Assembly: GCA_020025675.1 (NCBI GenBank)
Contig: JAHHRS010000050.1
Span: forward strand, 1 to 14,020
Origin: Oscillospiraceae bacterium
Lineage (GTDB): Bacteria; Bacillota; Clostridia; Oscillospirales; Oscillospiraceae
DNA length: 14,020 bases
Direction of reading: 5' to 3'
The notes beneath the pieces were generated by a model. It worked only from the letters and a program-made list of their open reading frames with translations, was not told the origin of the DNA and searched no databases. Position numbers and translations under genes: made by a program. This document shows, piece after piece, positions 1-7,615 of this stretch (positions are counted from its first letter, which is position 1; each line of letters starts with the position of its first letter).

Positions 1-15
1 CCTTTCGGTGCTTTT
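1..15 (-). terminator. Probable start of the pyr operon terminator, cut by the window edge
   Basis: Just after the pyrI stop codon the minus strand reads AAAAAGCACCGAAAGG and then leaves the window. AGCACC followed by GAAA and GG looks like the left arm, a GNRA tetraloop and the first bases of the right arm of a hairpin. The completing GGTGCT and a U-tract would lie outside the window. This is an inference from a partial element. It fits the expected end of the eight-gene operon. Confidence 0.45.
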
Positions 16-438
16 TTATTTTTTAGCCTTAGATTCACAGTAAATGCAGCGATATTCGCCTTTTTCTCTGTCAGTGAGCTTAAAGATGTGGGGGATTTCC
101 TGCTCAGTGGAAGTAATACAGCGGGGATTTTGGCAATGGAGCACATTGGTGAGAGTTTCGGGAAGCTGAGGGCGGTATTTCTTAACCACCCTGCCCTCCT
201 CTATTATATTCACCGTAACACCCGGGTCAATGTAACCCAAAGCGTCAAAATCCAGATCCAGCAGCTCGCCGATTTTGATTATATCTTTCTTTTCAAATTT
301 GGGGCTCTGAGCATTTATGATAAGAGCCACGGAGCAGTCCAAAGCGTCCAGATTCAGGAATTTATAAAGGCTCATGCCTTTTCCCGGCTTAATATGGTCA
401 ATTACAATTCCGTTTGTAAGAGCATCAATTTTCATCAT
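16..438 (-). CDS. pyrI: Aspartate carbamoyltransferase regulatory chain PyrI
   Basis: This 140-residue protein has the length and layout of the aspartate carbamoyltransferase regulatory chain, which binds CTP/ATP in its N-terminal half and clamps onto the catalytic chain through a C-terminal zinc domain. The N-terminal part carries the GIVIDHI block (residues 10-16) typical of the nucleotide-binding domain. The zinc site is complete: Cys102, Cys107, Cys131 and Cys134, in a C-x4-C-x23-C-x2-C arrangement. A second ATG follows immediately, so the start could be one codon later. The first ATG overlaps the pyrB stop by four bases (ATGA), which points to translational coupling and equal supply of the two chains. 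It is the last gene of the operon. Known from the family: PyrI makes the enzyme a c6r6 dodecamer with CTP feedback. Inferred here: the same applies. Confidence 0.95.
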   Translation of the reverse strand: MMKIDALTNGIVIDHIKPGKGMSLYKFLNLDALDCSVALIINAQSPKFEKKDIIKIGELLDLDFDALGYIDPGVTVNIIEEGRVVKKYRPQLPETLTNVLHCQNPRCITSTEQEIPHIFKLTDREKGEYRCIYCESKAKK

Positions 439-1346
439 TCTACCCCCAAAAGCATTAAAATAAGTGCCATACGCATATATTTTCCGTTTTTCACCTGCTT
501 AAAGTAGCAGGCTCTGGGGTCATCGTCCACAGCTACGGAAATTTCGTTTACTCTGGGCAGAGGGTGAAGAATGGGCATATCCGGTTTTGCTGTTTTCAGC
601 TTTTCGGGAGTGAGCACATAGCTGTCTTTAAGGCGGATATAGTCGGCCTCATTGAAGAAACGCTCCTTCTGAACTCTGGTCATGTAGAGTATATCCAGCT
701 TAGGCATTGCATCCTCAAGGCTTCCGGTCTCCTGATACTCAACTCCTGCCTTATCCATTTCCTGCAAAATGTAGTTTGGAACTCTCAGCTCTTCGGGGGA
801 GATAAGGATAAAGCGAACATTGTTGTAGCGGCTCATGGCATGGATAAGGGAGTGGACGGTACGGCCGAATTTAAGGTCGCCGCAAAGCCCCACTGTCAGG
901 TTATCAAAATGACCCTTTTCACGGTATATGGTGAGCAGGTCTGCCAGAGTCTGGGTAGGGTGGTTGTGACCGCCGTCACCGGCATTTATTATTGGCACAT
1001 CCGCTCTCATAGCGGCAATTCTGGGTGCGCCCTCCTTGGGGTGGCGCATGGCAATTATATCTGCGTAGCAGCTTACCACTCTTACAGTGTCCGATACGCT
1101 CTCGCCCTTTGAAGAAGAAGAGTTCTGCGCATCGGAAAAGCCTATAACGTCTCCACCCAGCTCGTGCATTGCGGCCTCAAAGCTCAGTCTGGTTCTTGTG
1201 GAAGGCTCGAAAAACAGAGTTGCAAGCTTTTTGTGTCTGCACTTGTCCCAGTAATTTTCGGGGTGTGCAATAATGTCATTGGCGGTTGCTATAAGACCGT
1301 CAATTTCCTCAACGCTCAAATCTGTAATGTCAAGAACGCTTCTCAT
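435..1346 (-). CDS. pyrB: Aspartate carbamoyltransferase catalytic chain PyrB
   Basis: This 303-residue cytoplasmic enzyme joins carbamoyl phosphate to L-aspartate to give N-carbamoylaspartate, the committed step of pyrimidine synthesis. The carbamoyl phosphate motif STRTR is at residues 49-53. The mobile loop SSSSKGES (76-83) supplies Ser and Lys from the neighbouring subunit. HPTQ lies at 129-132 and the HPLPR motif at 261-265. Length matches the roughly 300-residue catalytic chains that pair with PyrI, and pyrI follows with a four-base overlap. The start codon overlaps the pyrE stop by four bases (ATGA), so translation is probably coupled. In Bacillus pyr operons pyrB is the first enzyme gene. 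Here it sits near the end, joined to pyrI, as if the pyrBI pair had been added to the rest of the operon as a unit (inference). Confidence 0.97.
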   Translation of the reverse strand: MRSVLDITDLSVEEIDGLIATANDIIAHPENYWDKCRHKKLATLFFEPSTRTRLSFEAAMHELGGDVIGFSDAQNSSSSKGESVSDTVRVVSCYADIIAMRHPKEGAPRIAAMRADVPIINAGDGGHNHPTQTLADLLTIYREKGHFDNLTVGLCGDLKFGRTVHSLIHAMSRYNNVRFILISPEELRVPNYILQEMDKAGVEYQETGSLEDAMPKLDILYMTRVQKERFFNEADYIRLKDSYVLTPEKLKTAKPDMPILHPLPRVNEISVAVDDDPRACYFKQVKNGKYMRMALILMLLGVE

Positions 1347-2008
1347 TTGCCCATATTCCTCCAGCTCTCATCGTCGGGGTCATTGCGGAAGGCCATAAGC
1401 TTTGCGATGTCTTCTTCTTTTATATATCCATCTCTTGCCGCAACTGCTGCCACAGCATCCAGATTTGAAAGACTTACATTTTTTACCTTTGCCTCCGCCA
1501 GACGCTCAATGCCCTTTTTTAGGCCGTAGGTGAATATGCTCACAATGCCCAGAACCTCTGCTCCTGCCTCACGGAGAACGTCAACAACTTCTATAACGCT
1601 GCCGCCGGTGGAAATAAGGTCCTCAACAACCACCACTTTCTGGCCTTTTTCAAGCTTGCCCTCTATCTGGTTCTGTCTGCCGTGGTCCTTGTGGCCGGAG
1701 CGCACATAGCCCATGGGCAGATTCATAAGGTGAGCGGTAATTGCGGCATGAGCAATACCTGCGGTGGAGGTACCCATAAGCACCTCAGCTTCGGGGTATT
1801 CTCTCTTTATAGTCTCAGCCAGAGCGTTTTCCACATGGTTTCTCACTTCGGGAGCTGTAAGTGTCAGGCGGTTATCGCAGTATATGGGGCTTTTAATGCC
1901 GCTTGCCCATGTAAAGGGGTCTTGGGGCTTGAGGAAAACTGCACCTATGGATAACAGGTCTTTAGCTATAAATTCACTTGTGTTTAAAACTTCAACATTA
2001 ACAGTCAT
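1343..2008 (-). CDS. pyrE: Orotate phosphoribosyltransferase PyrE
   Basis: This 221-residue enzyme transfers phosphoribose from PRPP to orotate, giving OMP and pyrophosphate. The PRPP-binding motif is clear: VVVVEDLISTGGS at residues 125-137, with its paired acidic residues and the GG turn. The flexible catalytic loop is YVRSGHKDHGRQNQIEG (101-117), with the Lys and His expected for orotate phosphoribosyltransferase. Its ATG directly abuts the pyrF stop codon (TAAATG), and its ribosome site lies inside the last codons of pyrF. The 3' end overlaps pyrB by four bases. The pyrophosphate it releases is the substrate of the pyrophosphatase encoded 9 kb away in this window, although that gene is separately transcribed. 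Confidence 0.96.
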   Translation of the reverse strand: MTVNVEVLNTSEFIAKDLLSIGAVFLKPQDPFTWASGIKSPIYCDNRLTLTAPEVRNHVENALAETIKREYPEAEVLMGTSTAGIAHAAITAHLMNLPMGYVRSGHKDHGRQNQIEGKLEKGQKVVVVEDLISTGGSVIEVVDVLREAGAEVLGIVSIFTYGLKKGIERLAEAKVKNVSLSNLDAVAAVAARDGYIKEEDIAKLMAFRNDPDDESWRNMGK

Positions 2009-2716
2009 TTAATTTTCTCCTCCTAAAAATTCCTTTACGCATCTTCTGTATGCCGCAGCAGGGTCATCAGCCTGAGTGATAGGACGACCCACAACAATGT
2101 AATCCGAGCCAAGCTCTCTTGCCTTTGCAGGAGTGGTAACTCTCACCTGATCGCCTACGGCGCCGTCTGCAAAGCGGACACCGGGAGTAACGGTCAAAAA
2201 GTTTTCGCCGCAGGCCTCTTTTACCTTGCCTGCTTCAAGAGGTGAGCACACAATGCCGTCAAGGCCGGAAGCCTTTGCATTCTGAGCATAATGGATAACC
2301 ACTTTGTCCAGCGGTTCCTTTATAAGCAGATCCTCTTCCATGCGCTCCTGACTGGTGGAGGTGAGCTGAGTCACCGCAATCAGCAGAGGTCTTGTGCCGT
2401 CGGGACGGGTAAGGCCCTCAAGTGCCGCCTCCATCATGGCCTTTGTGCCGGCGGCGTGCAGGTTGCATATATCAACATCCAGAGAGGACAGAACAGCCAT
2501 GGCTTTTTTTACGGTGTTGGGAATATCATGGAGCTTCAGGTCAAGGAAAATCTTATGTCCTCTGCGCTTTATTTCACGGACGATCTGAGGGCCTTCGGCA
2601 TAAAAAAGCTCCATACCAACCTTTAAGAAAGGCTTTTCATCGTTGAACTTGTCCAGAAAAGTATAAAGCTCATCTGCGCTGTTAAAGTCGCAGGCTATTA
2701 TTACGTCTTTTGCCAT
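2009..2716 (-). CDS. pyrF: Orotidine 5'-phosphate decarboxylase PyrF
   Basis: This 235-residue TIM-barrel enzyme decarboxylates OMP to UMP, the last step of the pathway. The signature catalytic array is at residues 59-65 (DLKLHDI), holding Asp59, Lys61 and Asp64, and the motif continues with PNT. Asp10 and Lys32 occupy the usual substrate-side positions. The C-terminal GxRF-like block (TPGVRFADG) and the VVGRPI phosphate-binding segment are present. Length is normal for the short bacterial form. The start ATG shares one base with the pyrD stop (TGATG), and AGGAGG at 2726-2731 lies nine bases upstream, inside pyrD. No alternative start is needed. Confidence 0.97.
   Translation of the reverse strand: MAKDVIIACDFNSADELYTFLDKFNDEKPFLKVGMELFYAEGPQIVREIKRRGHKIFLDLKLHDIPNTVKKAMAVLSSLDVDICNLHAAGTKAMMEAALEGLTRPDGTRPLLIAVTQLTSTSQERMEEDLLIKEPLDKVVIHYAQNAKASGLDGIVCSPLEAGKVKEACGENFLTVTPGVRFADGAVGDQVRVTTPAKARELGSDYIVVGRPITQADDPAAAYRRCVKEFLGGEN
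2017..2024 (-). promoter_or_regulatory. Ribosome binding site of pyrE, embedded in pyrF
   Basis: The minus strand reads AGGAGGAG, eight bases before the pyrE ATG at 2008. These bases also encode the Gly-Gly-Glu near the C-terminus of PyrF. The signal fixes the pyrE start and shows that pyrF and pyrE are read from one transcript. Confidence 0.8.
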
Positions 2717-3627
2717 CAGTGTGCTCCTCCTATTATGTCATTCAAATCTTTTATGTTGTATTTTTCCATTACTGCGGGCAGGTTTTCAACAATTTCCTTG
2801 CAGGCAAAGGGATTGACAAGGTTTGCGGCTCCCACCTCAACTGCTGTGGCTCCCGCCATCATCATTTCGATTACGTTTTCGGCACTCTGCACGCCGCCCA
2901 CACCTATAAGGGGTATATTTACAGCTTCGTAAACCTCGTACACCATTCTAAGGGCAACGGGGAACACGGCAGGGCCTGAAAATCCGCCTTTTTTATTGGC
3001 GACTGTCGGCTTTCCTGTTTTAAGGTCTATTCTCATGCCAAGCATGGTGTTTATAAGGCTTATGCCGTCTGCTCCCGCCTCCTCACAGGCTTTGGCGATA
3101 GAGACAATATCGGTCACATTGGGAGTAAGCTTTATAAAAACTGGCTTTGTGGTGACGGCTTTAACAGCTCTTGTTATCTCTGCCGCCGCCTTAGGATCTG
3201 TGCCGAAGCTCATTCCGCCGTGGTGTACGTTGGGGCAGCTTACATTTACTTCCAGTATTCCAACCTGTTCTTCCTTATCCAGCTTTTCACAGCTGTATGC
3301 GTAGTCATCAACGGAAAAGCCGCTGACATTTGCAATAACAGGCTTGCTGAAAACTTTTTTAAGCTTGGGAAGCTCCTGAGAAATTACCTTTTCCACACCG
3401 GGGTTCTGAAGTCCAACGGAATTTATAAGTCCGGCGGTGCAGTCGGCAATTCTGGGGGTGGGGTTTCCGAAGCGTGGCTCTCTGGTGGTACCTTTAAAGG
3501 AAAAGGAGCCTAAAATGTTTATATCATAAAGCTCTGCAAATTCATAGCCGTAGCCGAAAGTGCCGCTGGCAGGTATAACGGGGTTATCAAGCTGCAGTCC
3601 GCAGAGATTAACCTTTGTGTTTACCAT
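2716..3627 (-). CDS. pyrD: Dihydroorotate dehydrogenase B, catalytic subunit PyrD
   Basis: This is the FMN subunit of class 1B dihydroorotate dehydrogenase, which oxidises dihydroorotate to orotate and passes electrons through PyrK to NAD. I place the start at 3627, giving 303 residues (MVNTKVNLCG...). The open frame extends 13 codons further, but AGGAGG at 3635-3640 fits the internal ATG and homologues start there. The catalytic cysteine of class 1 enzymes is Cys131 in NVSCPN. Lys45 lies in the KGTT block, Lys166 in the FIKL block, and the FMN phosphate loop is IGVGGV (241-246) with a later VEVGAANL segment. The start overlaps the pyrK stop by seven bases, so the two subunits are probably translated together. 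Cysteine (not serine) at the active site and an adjacent pyrK exclude the membrane-bound class 2 enzyme. Confidence 0.96.
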   Translation of the reverse strand: MVNTKVNLCGLQLDNPVIPASGTFGYGYEFAELYDINILGSFSFKGTTREPRFGNPTPRIADCTAGLINSVGLQNPGVEKVISQELPKLKKVFSKPVIANVSGFSVDDYAYSCEKLDKEEQVGILEVNVSCPNVHHGGMSFGTDPKAAAEITRAVKAVTTKPVFIKLTPNVTDIVSIAKACEEAGADGISLINTMLGMRIDLKTGKPTVANKKGGFSGPAVFPVALRMVYEVYEAVNIPLIGVGGVQSAENVIEMMMAGATAVEVGAANLVNPFACKEIVENLPAVMEKYNIKDLNDIIGGAH

Positions 3628-4355
3628 ATGACTTCCTCCTTTTGGAGAACAGGGCCGTCCTTGCAAATACGCTTTGTGCCGTATTTTGTCTCACATGAGC
3701 AGCCCATGCAGGCGCCGAAGCCGCAGCCCATACGGGCCTCGAAGCTCAGCTGGCCTGAGGTATCCGTCACGTCTGAAACAGCTTTCAGCATAGGTTCAGG
3801 GCCGCAGGTGTAAAAGTAGGTGTAGCGTGAAAGCTGCTTTATAACGTCGCTTACAAAGCCCTTTGTGCCCCGGCTTCCGTCAACGGTGGAAATGTACACA
3901 TTAAGCCCGAGGGCTTTGAATTCATCTTCAAAGAAGATTTCTTCCTTTTTATTAAAGCCTAAAATAACTTCCGGCTTTTTGCCCTCACTTATAAGGTCTT
4001 TTGCAAGGCGGTACATGGGGGAAATTCCCGCGCCGCCGCCTATAAGCAGCGGGCGCTCACCGCTTTTGGAGGTGTCAAAACCGTTTCCAAGCCCTGTGAG
4101 AACATCCAGCTTATCTCCCTCGCCCATGTCTTTCAGCATGTCCGTACCTTTTCCCACGGTTTTATATAAGACCGTGAAACTCTCTCCGTCATAGTCGCAG
4201 ACGGAGAGAGGGCGGCGAAGGAAAAGACCTTCTATTTTTATGTTTATAAACTGGCCCGATAGGGTAATGGCGGAAGTATCTCCCGCCAAAACCATTTTAT
4301 AAGTGTTAGGCGCTATATTGGTATTGCTTTTAATTGTGAAAATAGACTGTTTCAC
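3621..4355 (-). CDS. pyrK: Dihydroorotate dehydrogenase B, electron transfer subunit PyrK
   Basis: This 244-residue iron-sulfur flavoprotein carries electrons from the PyrD FMN to NAD. The FAD-binding motif RRPLSV is at residues 47-52. The NAD-binding GGGAGISP is at 106-113, and CGPEPM at 184-189 closes the reductase domain. The C-terminal 2Fe-2S site is complete, with Cys211, Cys216, Cys219 and Cys231 in the standard C-x4-C-x2-C-x11-C spacing. Translation starts at GTG, not ATG; the site is backed by AGGAGGT at 4361-4367. It follows carB by 18 bases and overlaps pyrD by seven. Presence of both subunits indicates an NAD-linked, cytosolic enzyme, suited to an anaerobe. Confidence 0.96.
   Translation of the reverse strand: MKQSIFTIKSNTNIAPNTYKMVLAGDTSAITLSGQFINIKIEGLFLRRPLSVCDYDGESFTVLYKTVGKGTDMLKDMGEGDKLDVLTGLGNGFDTSKSGERPLLIGGGAGISPMYRLAKDLISEGKKPEVILGFNKKEEIFFEDEFKALGLNVYISTVDGSRGTKGFVSDVIKQLSRYTYFYTCGPEPMLKAVSDVTDTSGQLSFEARMGCGFGACMGCSCETKYGTKRICKDGPVLQKEEVIW
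3635..3640 (-). promoter_or_regulatory. Ribosome binding site that decides the pyrD start
   Basis: AGGAGG on the minus strand lies seven bases before the ATG at 3627 and inside the end of pyrK. It favours this ATG over the longer frame that opens at 3666, which would add 13 residues (MQGRPCSPKGGSH) with no counterpart in PyrD proteins. Confidence 0.85.
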
Positions 4356-4360
4356 AGAAT

Positions 4361-4367
4361 ACCTCCT
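4361..4367 (-). promoter_or_regulatory. Ribosome binding site for the GTG start of pyrK
   Basis: AGGAGGT on the minus strand, five bases before GTG at 4355, supports the non-ATG start. No in-frame ATG with a comparable site lies nearby. Confidence 0.8.
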
Positions 4368-4373
4368 AAGCTT

Positions 4374-7300
4374 TTATGCGTCGATGGTAGAAATGCAGAG
4401 GGTTGTCTCCTCCAGAACATCAAGCAGAACTCTGACGGTGTCAAGGGCGGTAAAGGTAGTTACACCGTTTTCTATGGCGCACTGGCGGATTTCCTGACCG
4501 TCGGTGGCACTGGTGGGAGAGCTCAGGTCACGGGTATTTATAACATAGCTCACGTAGCCCTGACGAATGGAGTCAAAAATCTCCTCGCTGCCCTCGGAGA
4601 GCTTTTTCTTTACTCTGGTGCGTATACCGTGCTCTTTGAGAAATGCGGCAGTACCGGAAGTGGCCTCAATATTGAAGCCCAGCTCGTAGAAGCGGCGGAT
4701 AAGGGGCAGAGCCTCTTCCTTGTCGCCGTCGGCAATAGTGGCAAGGACTGTGCCGTAATTCAAAATATTCATACCTGAGGCCTGAAGAGCCTTATAAAGT
4801 GCCCGGTTCATGGTTTTATCGTAGCCTATGGCCTCACCGGTTGACTTCATTTCGGGGGACAGATAGGTGTCCATGCCGTGAAGCTTTGCAAAGGAGAAGG
4901 CGGGAACTTTAACGTACCAGCGCTTCTTTTCGTCGGGATAGAGGCCGAATATTCCCTGCTCTTTAAGGCTCTTGCCCAGAATTGCAAGGGTAGCAATATC
5001 AGCAAGAGAGTAGCCTGTTGCCTTGGAAAGGAAGGGAACGGTTCTGGAAGAGCGGGGGTTCACTTCTATAACATATACATTATCCTGCTTATCAACAATA
5101 AACTGAATGTTGAAAAGTCCTACTATGCCAATGCCCAGCCCCAGTTTCTTTGTGTACTCAAGGATTTTGCCCTTAGCCTTGGGGGATACGGAGAAGGTGG
5201 GATATACGCTTATGGAGTCGCCGGAGTGGATACCGGTGCGCTCAACAAGCTCCATGATGCCGGGGACGAACACATCGCATCCGTCGCACACAGCGTCAAC
5301 CTCAAGCTCCTTGCCCTGAATGTATTTATCAACCAGAACAGGCTGGTCTTCGTTAATTGCAACTGCTGTTTTAAGGTAAGTCTGAAGAGCTTCCTCATTT
5401 GCAACAATCTGCATTGCTCTGCCGCCCAGAACGTAGGAGGGACGGACAAGGACAGGGTACCCGATCTCGCTTGCGGCCTTAATACCGTCAGGAATATTGG
5501 TAACTGCACGTCCCTTAGGCTGAGGAATTTCCAGCTCTTCCATAATCTTCTCAAAGGAGTCTCTGTTTTCGGCTCTCTCAATGGCTGCAACGTCAGTGCC
5601 TATAATCTTAACTCCGCGCTCCATAAGGGGCTGAGCAAGGTTAATAGCTGTCTGGCCGCCCAGAGAGGCAATAACACCGATGGGGTGCTCCATTTCCACT
5701 ACGCTCATAACATCCTCAACAGTAAGAGGCTCAAAATAGAGCTTGTCGGAAGTGGTGTAGTCGGTGGAAACGGTTTCAGGGTTGTTGTTTATAATAATAG
5801 CCTCGTAACCGAACTCCTTAATGGTGGAGACAGCGTGGACAGTGGAATAGTCAAACTCAACACCCTGACCTATACGGATAGGACCTGAACCCAGAACAAC
5901 AATTTTATCTCTGCTGCTTATCCGTGACTCGTTGCCCCAGTCGTTATATGAGGAATAGAAGTAGGGAACATAACCGCCCTTGCCGGAAGTTTCAATCATC
6001 TTGTATACAGGGAAGAGCTGCATTTCTTTTCTCAGATTGTAAACCTCAAGCTCGCTTACATTCCAGAGCTTTGCAATGTATTTATCGGCAAAGCCCATTT
6101 TCTTTGCTTCTTTGAGCAGGTTTACATCATGGGGATTTTCGCTGAGCTTAGCTTCAAAATCCACAATGTTTTTGAAGGCTTCAAGGAAGTACATGGTTAT
6201 CTTTGTAGCGTCGAAAATTTCCTGAAGGCTTACGCCGTTTCTTATAAGCTGTGCTATGGCATATATTCTGTCGTCAGGGCTTTCAGCAATGTAGCTTAAA
6301 AGCTTTTCATTGTCCCATTGGTCAAACTTTGCCATGTACAGGTGGCATACACCGATTTCAAGAGAGCGTACAGACTTCAAAATGCTCTCCTCAAGGCTGC
6401 GGCCTATACCCATAACCTCGCCGGTGGCTTTCATCTGAGTTGAGAGGGTGTTGGCTGCTGTTGCAAACTTATCGAAGGGGAAGCGGGGCATTTTGCAGAC
6501 TATGTAGTCAAGTTCCGGCTCGAAGTTTGCATCGGACTCGGAAATTTTTATTTCGTCCAGAGTCATACCCACAGCAATCTTTGCGGTAACTCTTGCAATT
6601 GGGTAGCCGCTGGCCTTTGAAGCCAAAGCGGAGGAGCGGGAAACTCTGGGGTTAACCTCTATAAGGTAGTAATCGGAGGAATTTGGGTCAAGAGCAAACT
6701 GTACATTGCATCCGCCCTCGATCTCCAGAGCGCTGATTATCTTTAAGGCACTGTTTTTCAGCATAAGGAAGTCGTGCTGGCTGAGAGTCTGTATGGGAGC
6801 TACAACTATGGAGTCACCGGTATGGACGCCCACAGGGTCAATATTTTCCATGCCGCAGATAGTTATTGCTCTTCCCGTGCCGTCACGCATAACCTCAAAT
6901 TCTATTTCCTTATAACCCTTTACGCTCTTTTCAACCAGTACCTGATGAACGGGAGAGAGCTTGAGTGCATTCTTCATTATCTCTCTCAGCTCTTCCTCAT
7001 CATTGGCAAAGCCGCCGCCTGTGCCGCCCAGAGTAAATGCAGGGCGAAGTACAACAGGATAGCCAATCTCATTTGCAGCCTCAACTGCCTCTTCCACAGA
7101 ATAGGTAATATGGGAAGGAATAACAGGCTCCCCTATATCCTGACACAGCTCCTTAAACAGTTCTCTGTCCTCGGCTCTCTCTATGCTCTCGCAGCTGGTG
7201 CCCAGAAGTTCTACCTGACATTCTTTAAGTACACCCTTCTTTTCAAGCTGCATTGCAAGGTTCAGCCCTGTCTGTCCGCCTATTCCGGGGAGGATGGCAT

Positions 7301-7550
7301 CGGGACGCTCATAGCGTAAAATCTTGGCTATGTATTCAAGTGTCAGCGGCTCCATATAAACCTTGTCAGCAATAGCCGTATCGGTCATAATGGTAGCAGG
7401 GTTTGAGTTGCAGAGGACAACTTCATAGCCTTCCTCTTTAAGAGCAAGGCAAGCCTGAGTACCGGCGTAGTCAAATTCGGCAGCCTGTCCGATAACAATG
7501 GGGCCGGAACCGATGATCAGAATTTTTTTAAGGTCTTTTCTCTTTGCCAT
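4374..7550 (-). CDS. carB: Carbamoyl-phosphate synthase large subunit CarB
   Basis: This 1058-residue protein is a full-length large subunit. It forms carbamoyl phosphate from bicarbonate, ammonia and two ATP. Two homologous ATP-grasp halves are visible. The first opens with GSGPIVIGQAAEFDYAG (about residues 14-30), and the second with GSGPIRIGQGVEFDYS (about 555-570). Each half has the IEVNPR-type metal and ATP motif (IEVNPRVSRSS and IEVNPRSSRTV). A helical linker lies between them, and the last 120-130 residues form the MGS-like allosteric domain where UMP or related effectors bind in the family. AGGAGG at 7559-7564 precedes the ATG. The enzyme needs the glutaminase CarA to use glutamine. 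carA is not in this window, and pyrC sits where it would be expected. It might be elsewhere in the genome or shared with arginine synthesis. Confidence 0.98.
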   Translation of the reverse strand: MAKRKDLKKILIIGSGPIVIGQAAEFDYAGTQACLALKEEGYEVVLCNSNPATIMTDTAIADKVYMEPLTLEYIAKILRYERPDAILPGIGGQTGLNLAMQLEKKGVLKECQVELLGTSCESIERAEDRELFKELCQDIGEPVIPSHITYSVEEAVEAANEIGYPVVLRPAFTLGGTGGGFANDEEELREIMKNALKLSPVHQVLVEKSVKGYKEIEFEVMRDGTGRAITICGMENIDPVGVHTGDSIVVAPIQTLSQHDFLMLKNSALKIISALEIEGGCNVQFALDPNSSDYYLIEVNPRVSRSSALASKASGYPIARVTAKIAVGMTLDEIKISESDANFEPELDYIVCKMPRFPFDKFATAANTLSTQMKATGEVMGIGRSLEESILKSVRSLEIGVCHLYMAKFDQWDNEKLLSYIAESPDDRIYAIAQLIRNGVSLQEIFDATKITMYFLEAFKNIVDFEAKLSENPHDVNLLKEAKKMGFADKYIAKLWNVSELEVYNLRKEMQLFPVYKMIETSGKGGYVPYFYSSYNDWGNESRISSRDKIVVLGSGPIRIGQGVEFDYSTVHAVSTIKEFGYEAIIINNNPETVSTDYTTSDKLYFEPLTVEDVMSVVEMEHPIGVIASLGGQTAINLAQPLMERGVKIIGTDVAAIERAENRDSFEKIMEELEIPQPKGRAVTNIPDGIKAASEIGYPVLVRPSYVLGGRAMQIVANEEALQTYLKTAVAINEDQPVLVDKYIQGKELEVDAVCDGCDVFVPGIMELVERTGIHSGDSISVYPTFSVSPKAKGKILEYTKKLGLGIGIVGLFNIQFIVDKQDNVYVIEVNPRSSRTVPFLSKATGYSLADIATLAILGKSLKEQGIFGLYPDEKKRWYVKVPAFSFAKLHGMDTYLSPEMKSTGEAIGYDKTMNRALYKALQASGMNILNYGTVLATIADGDKEEALPLIRRFYELGFNIEATSGTAAFLKEHGIRTRVKKKLSEGSEEIFDSIRQGYVSYVINTRDLSSPTSATDGQEIRQCAIENGVTTFTALDTVRVLLDVLEETTLCISTIDA

Positions 7551-7615
7551 AATAATTTCCTCCTTGGTGTACTCTAAATACCTATAACTATATAAATTAA
7601 AATTGGAATATGCTG
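7551..7615 (-). other. 65-base gap between pyrC and carB, where carA would be expected
   Basis: This is the longest gap inside the operon. It is AT-rich and holds the carB ribosome site (7559-7564). I see no hairpin, promoter with convincing -35 and -10 boxes, or trace of carA coding sequence. In Bacillus-type operons carA occupies this slot between pyrC and carB. Confidence 0.6.

Noticed and set aside
3628..3666. Upstream extension of pyrD by 13 codons
   Set aside because: The added residues have no family counterpart, would overlap pyrK further, and the AGGAGG at 3635-3640 fits the internal ATG.
4878..5888. A 336-codon open frame on the plus strand inside carB
   Set aside because: It lies opposite well-conserved CarB sequence and its translation shows no recognisable motif; it is a shadow of the codon pattern of carB.
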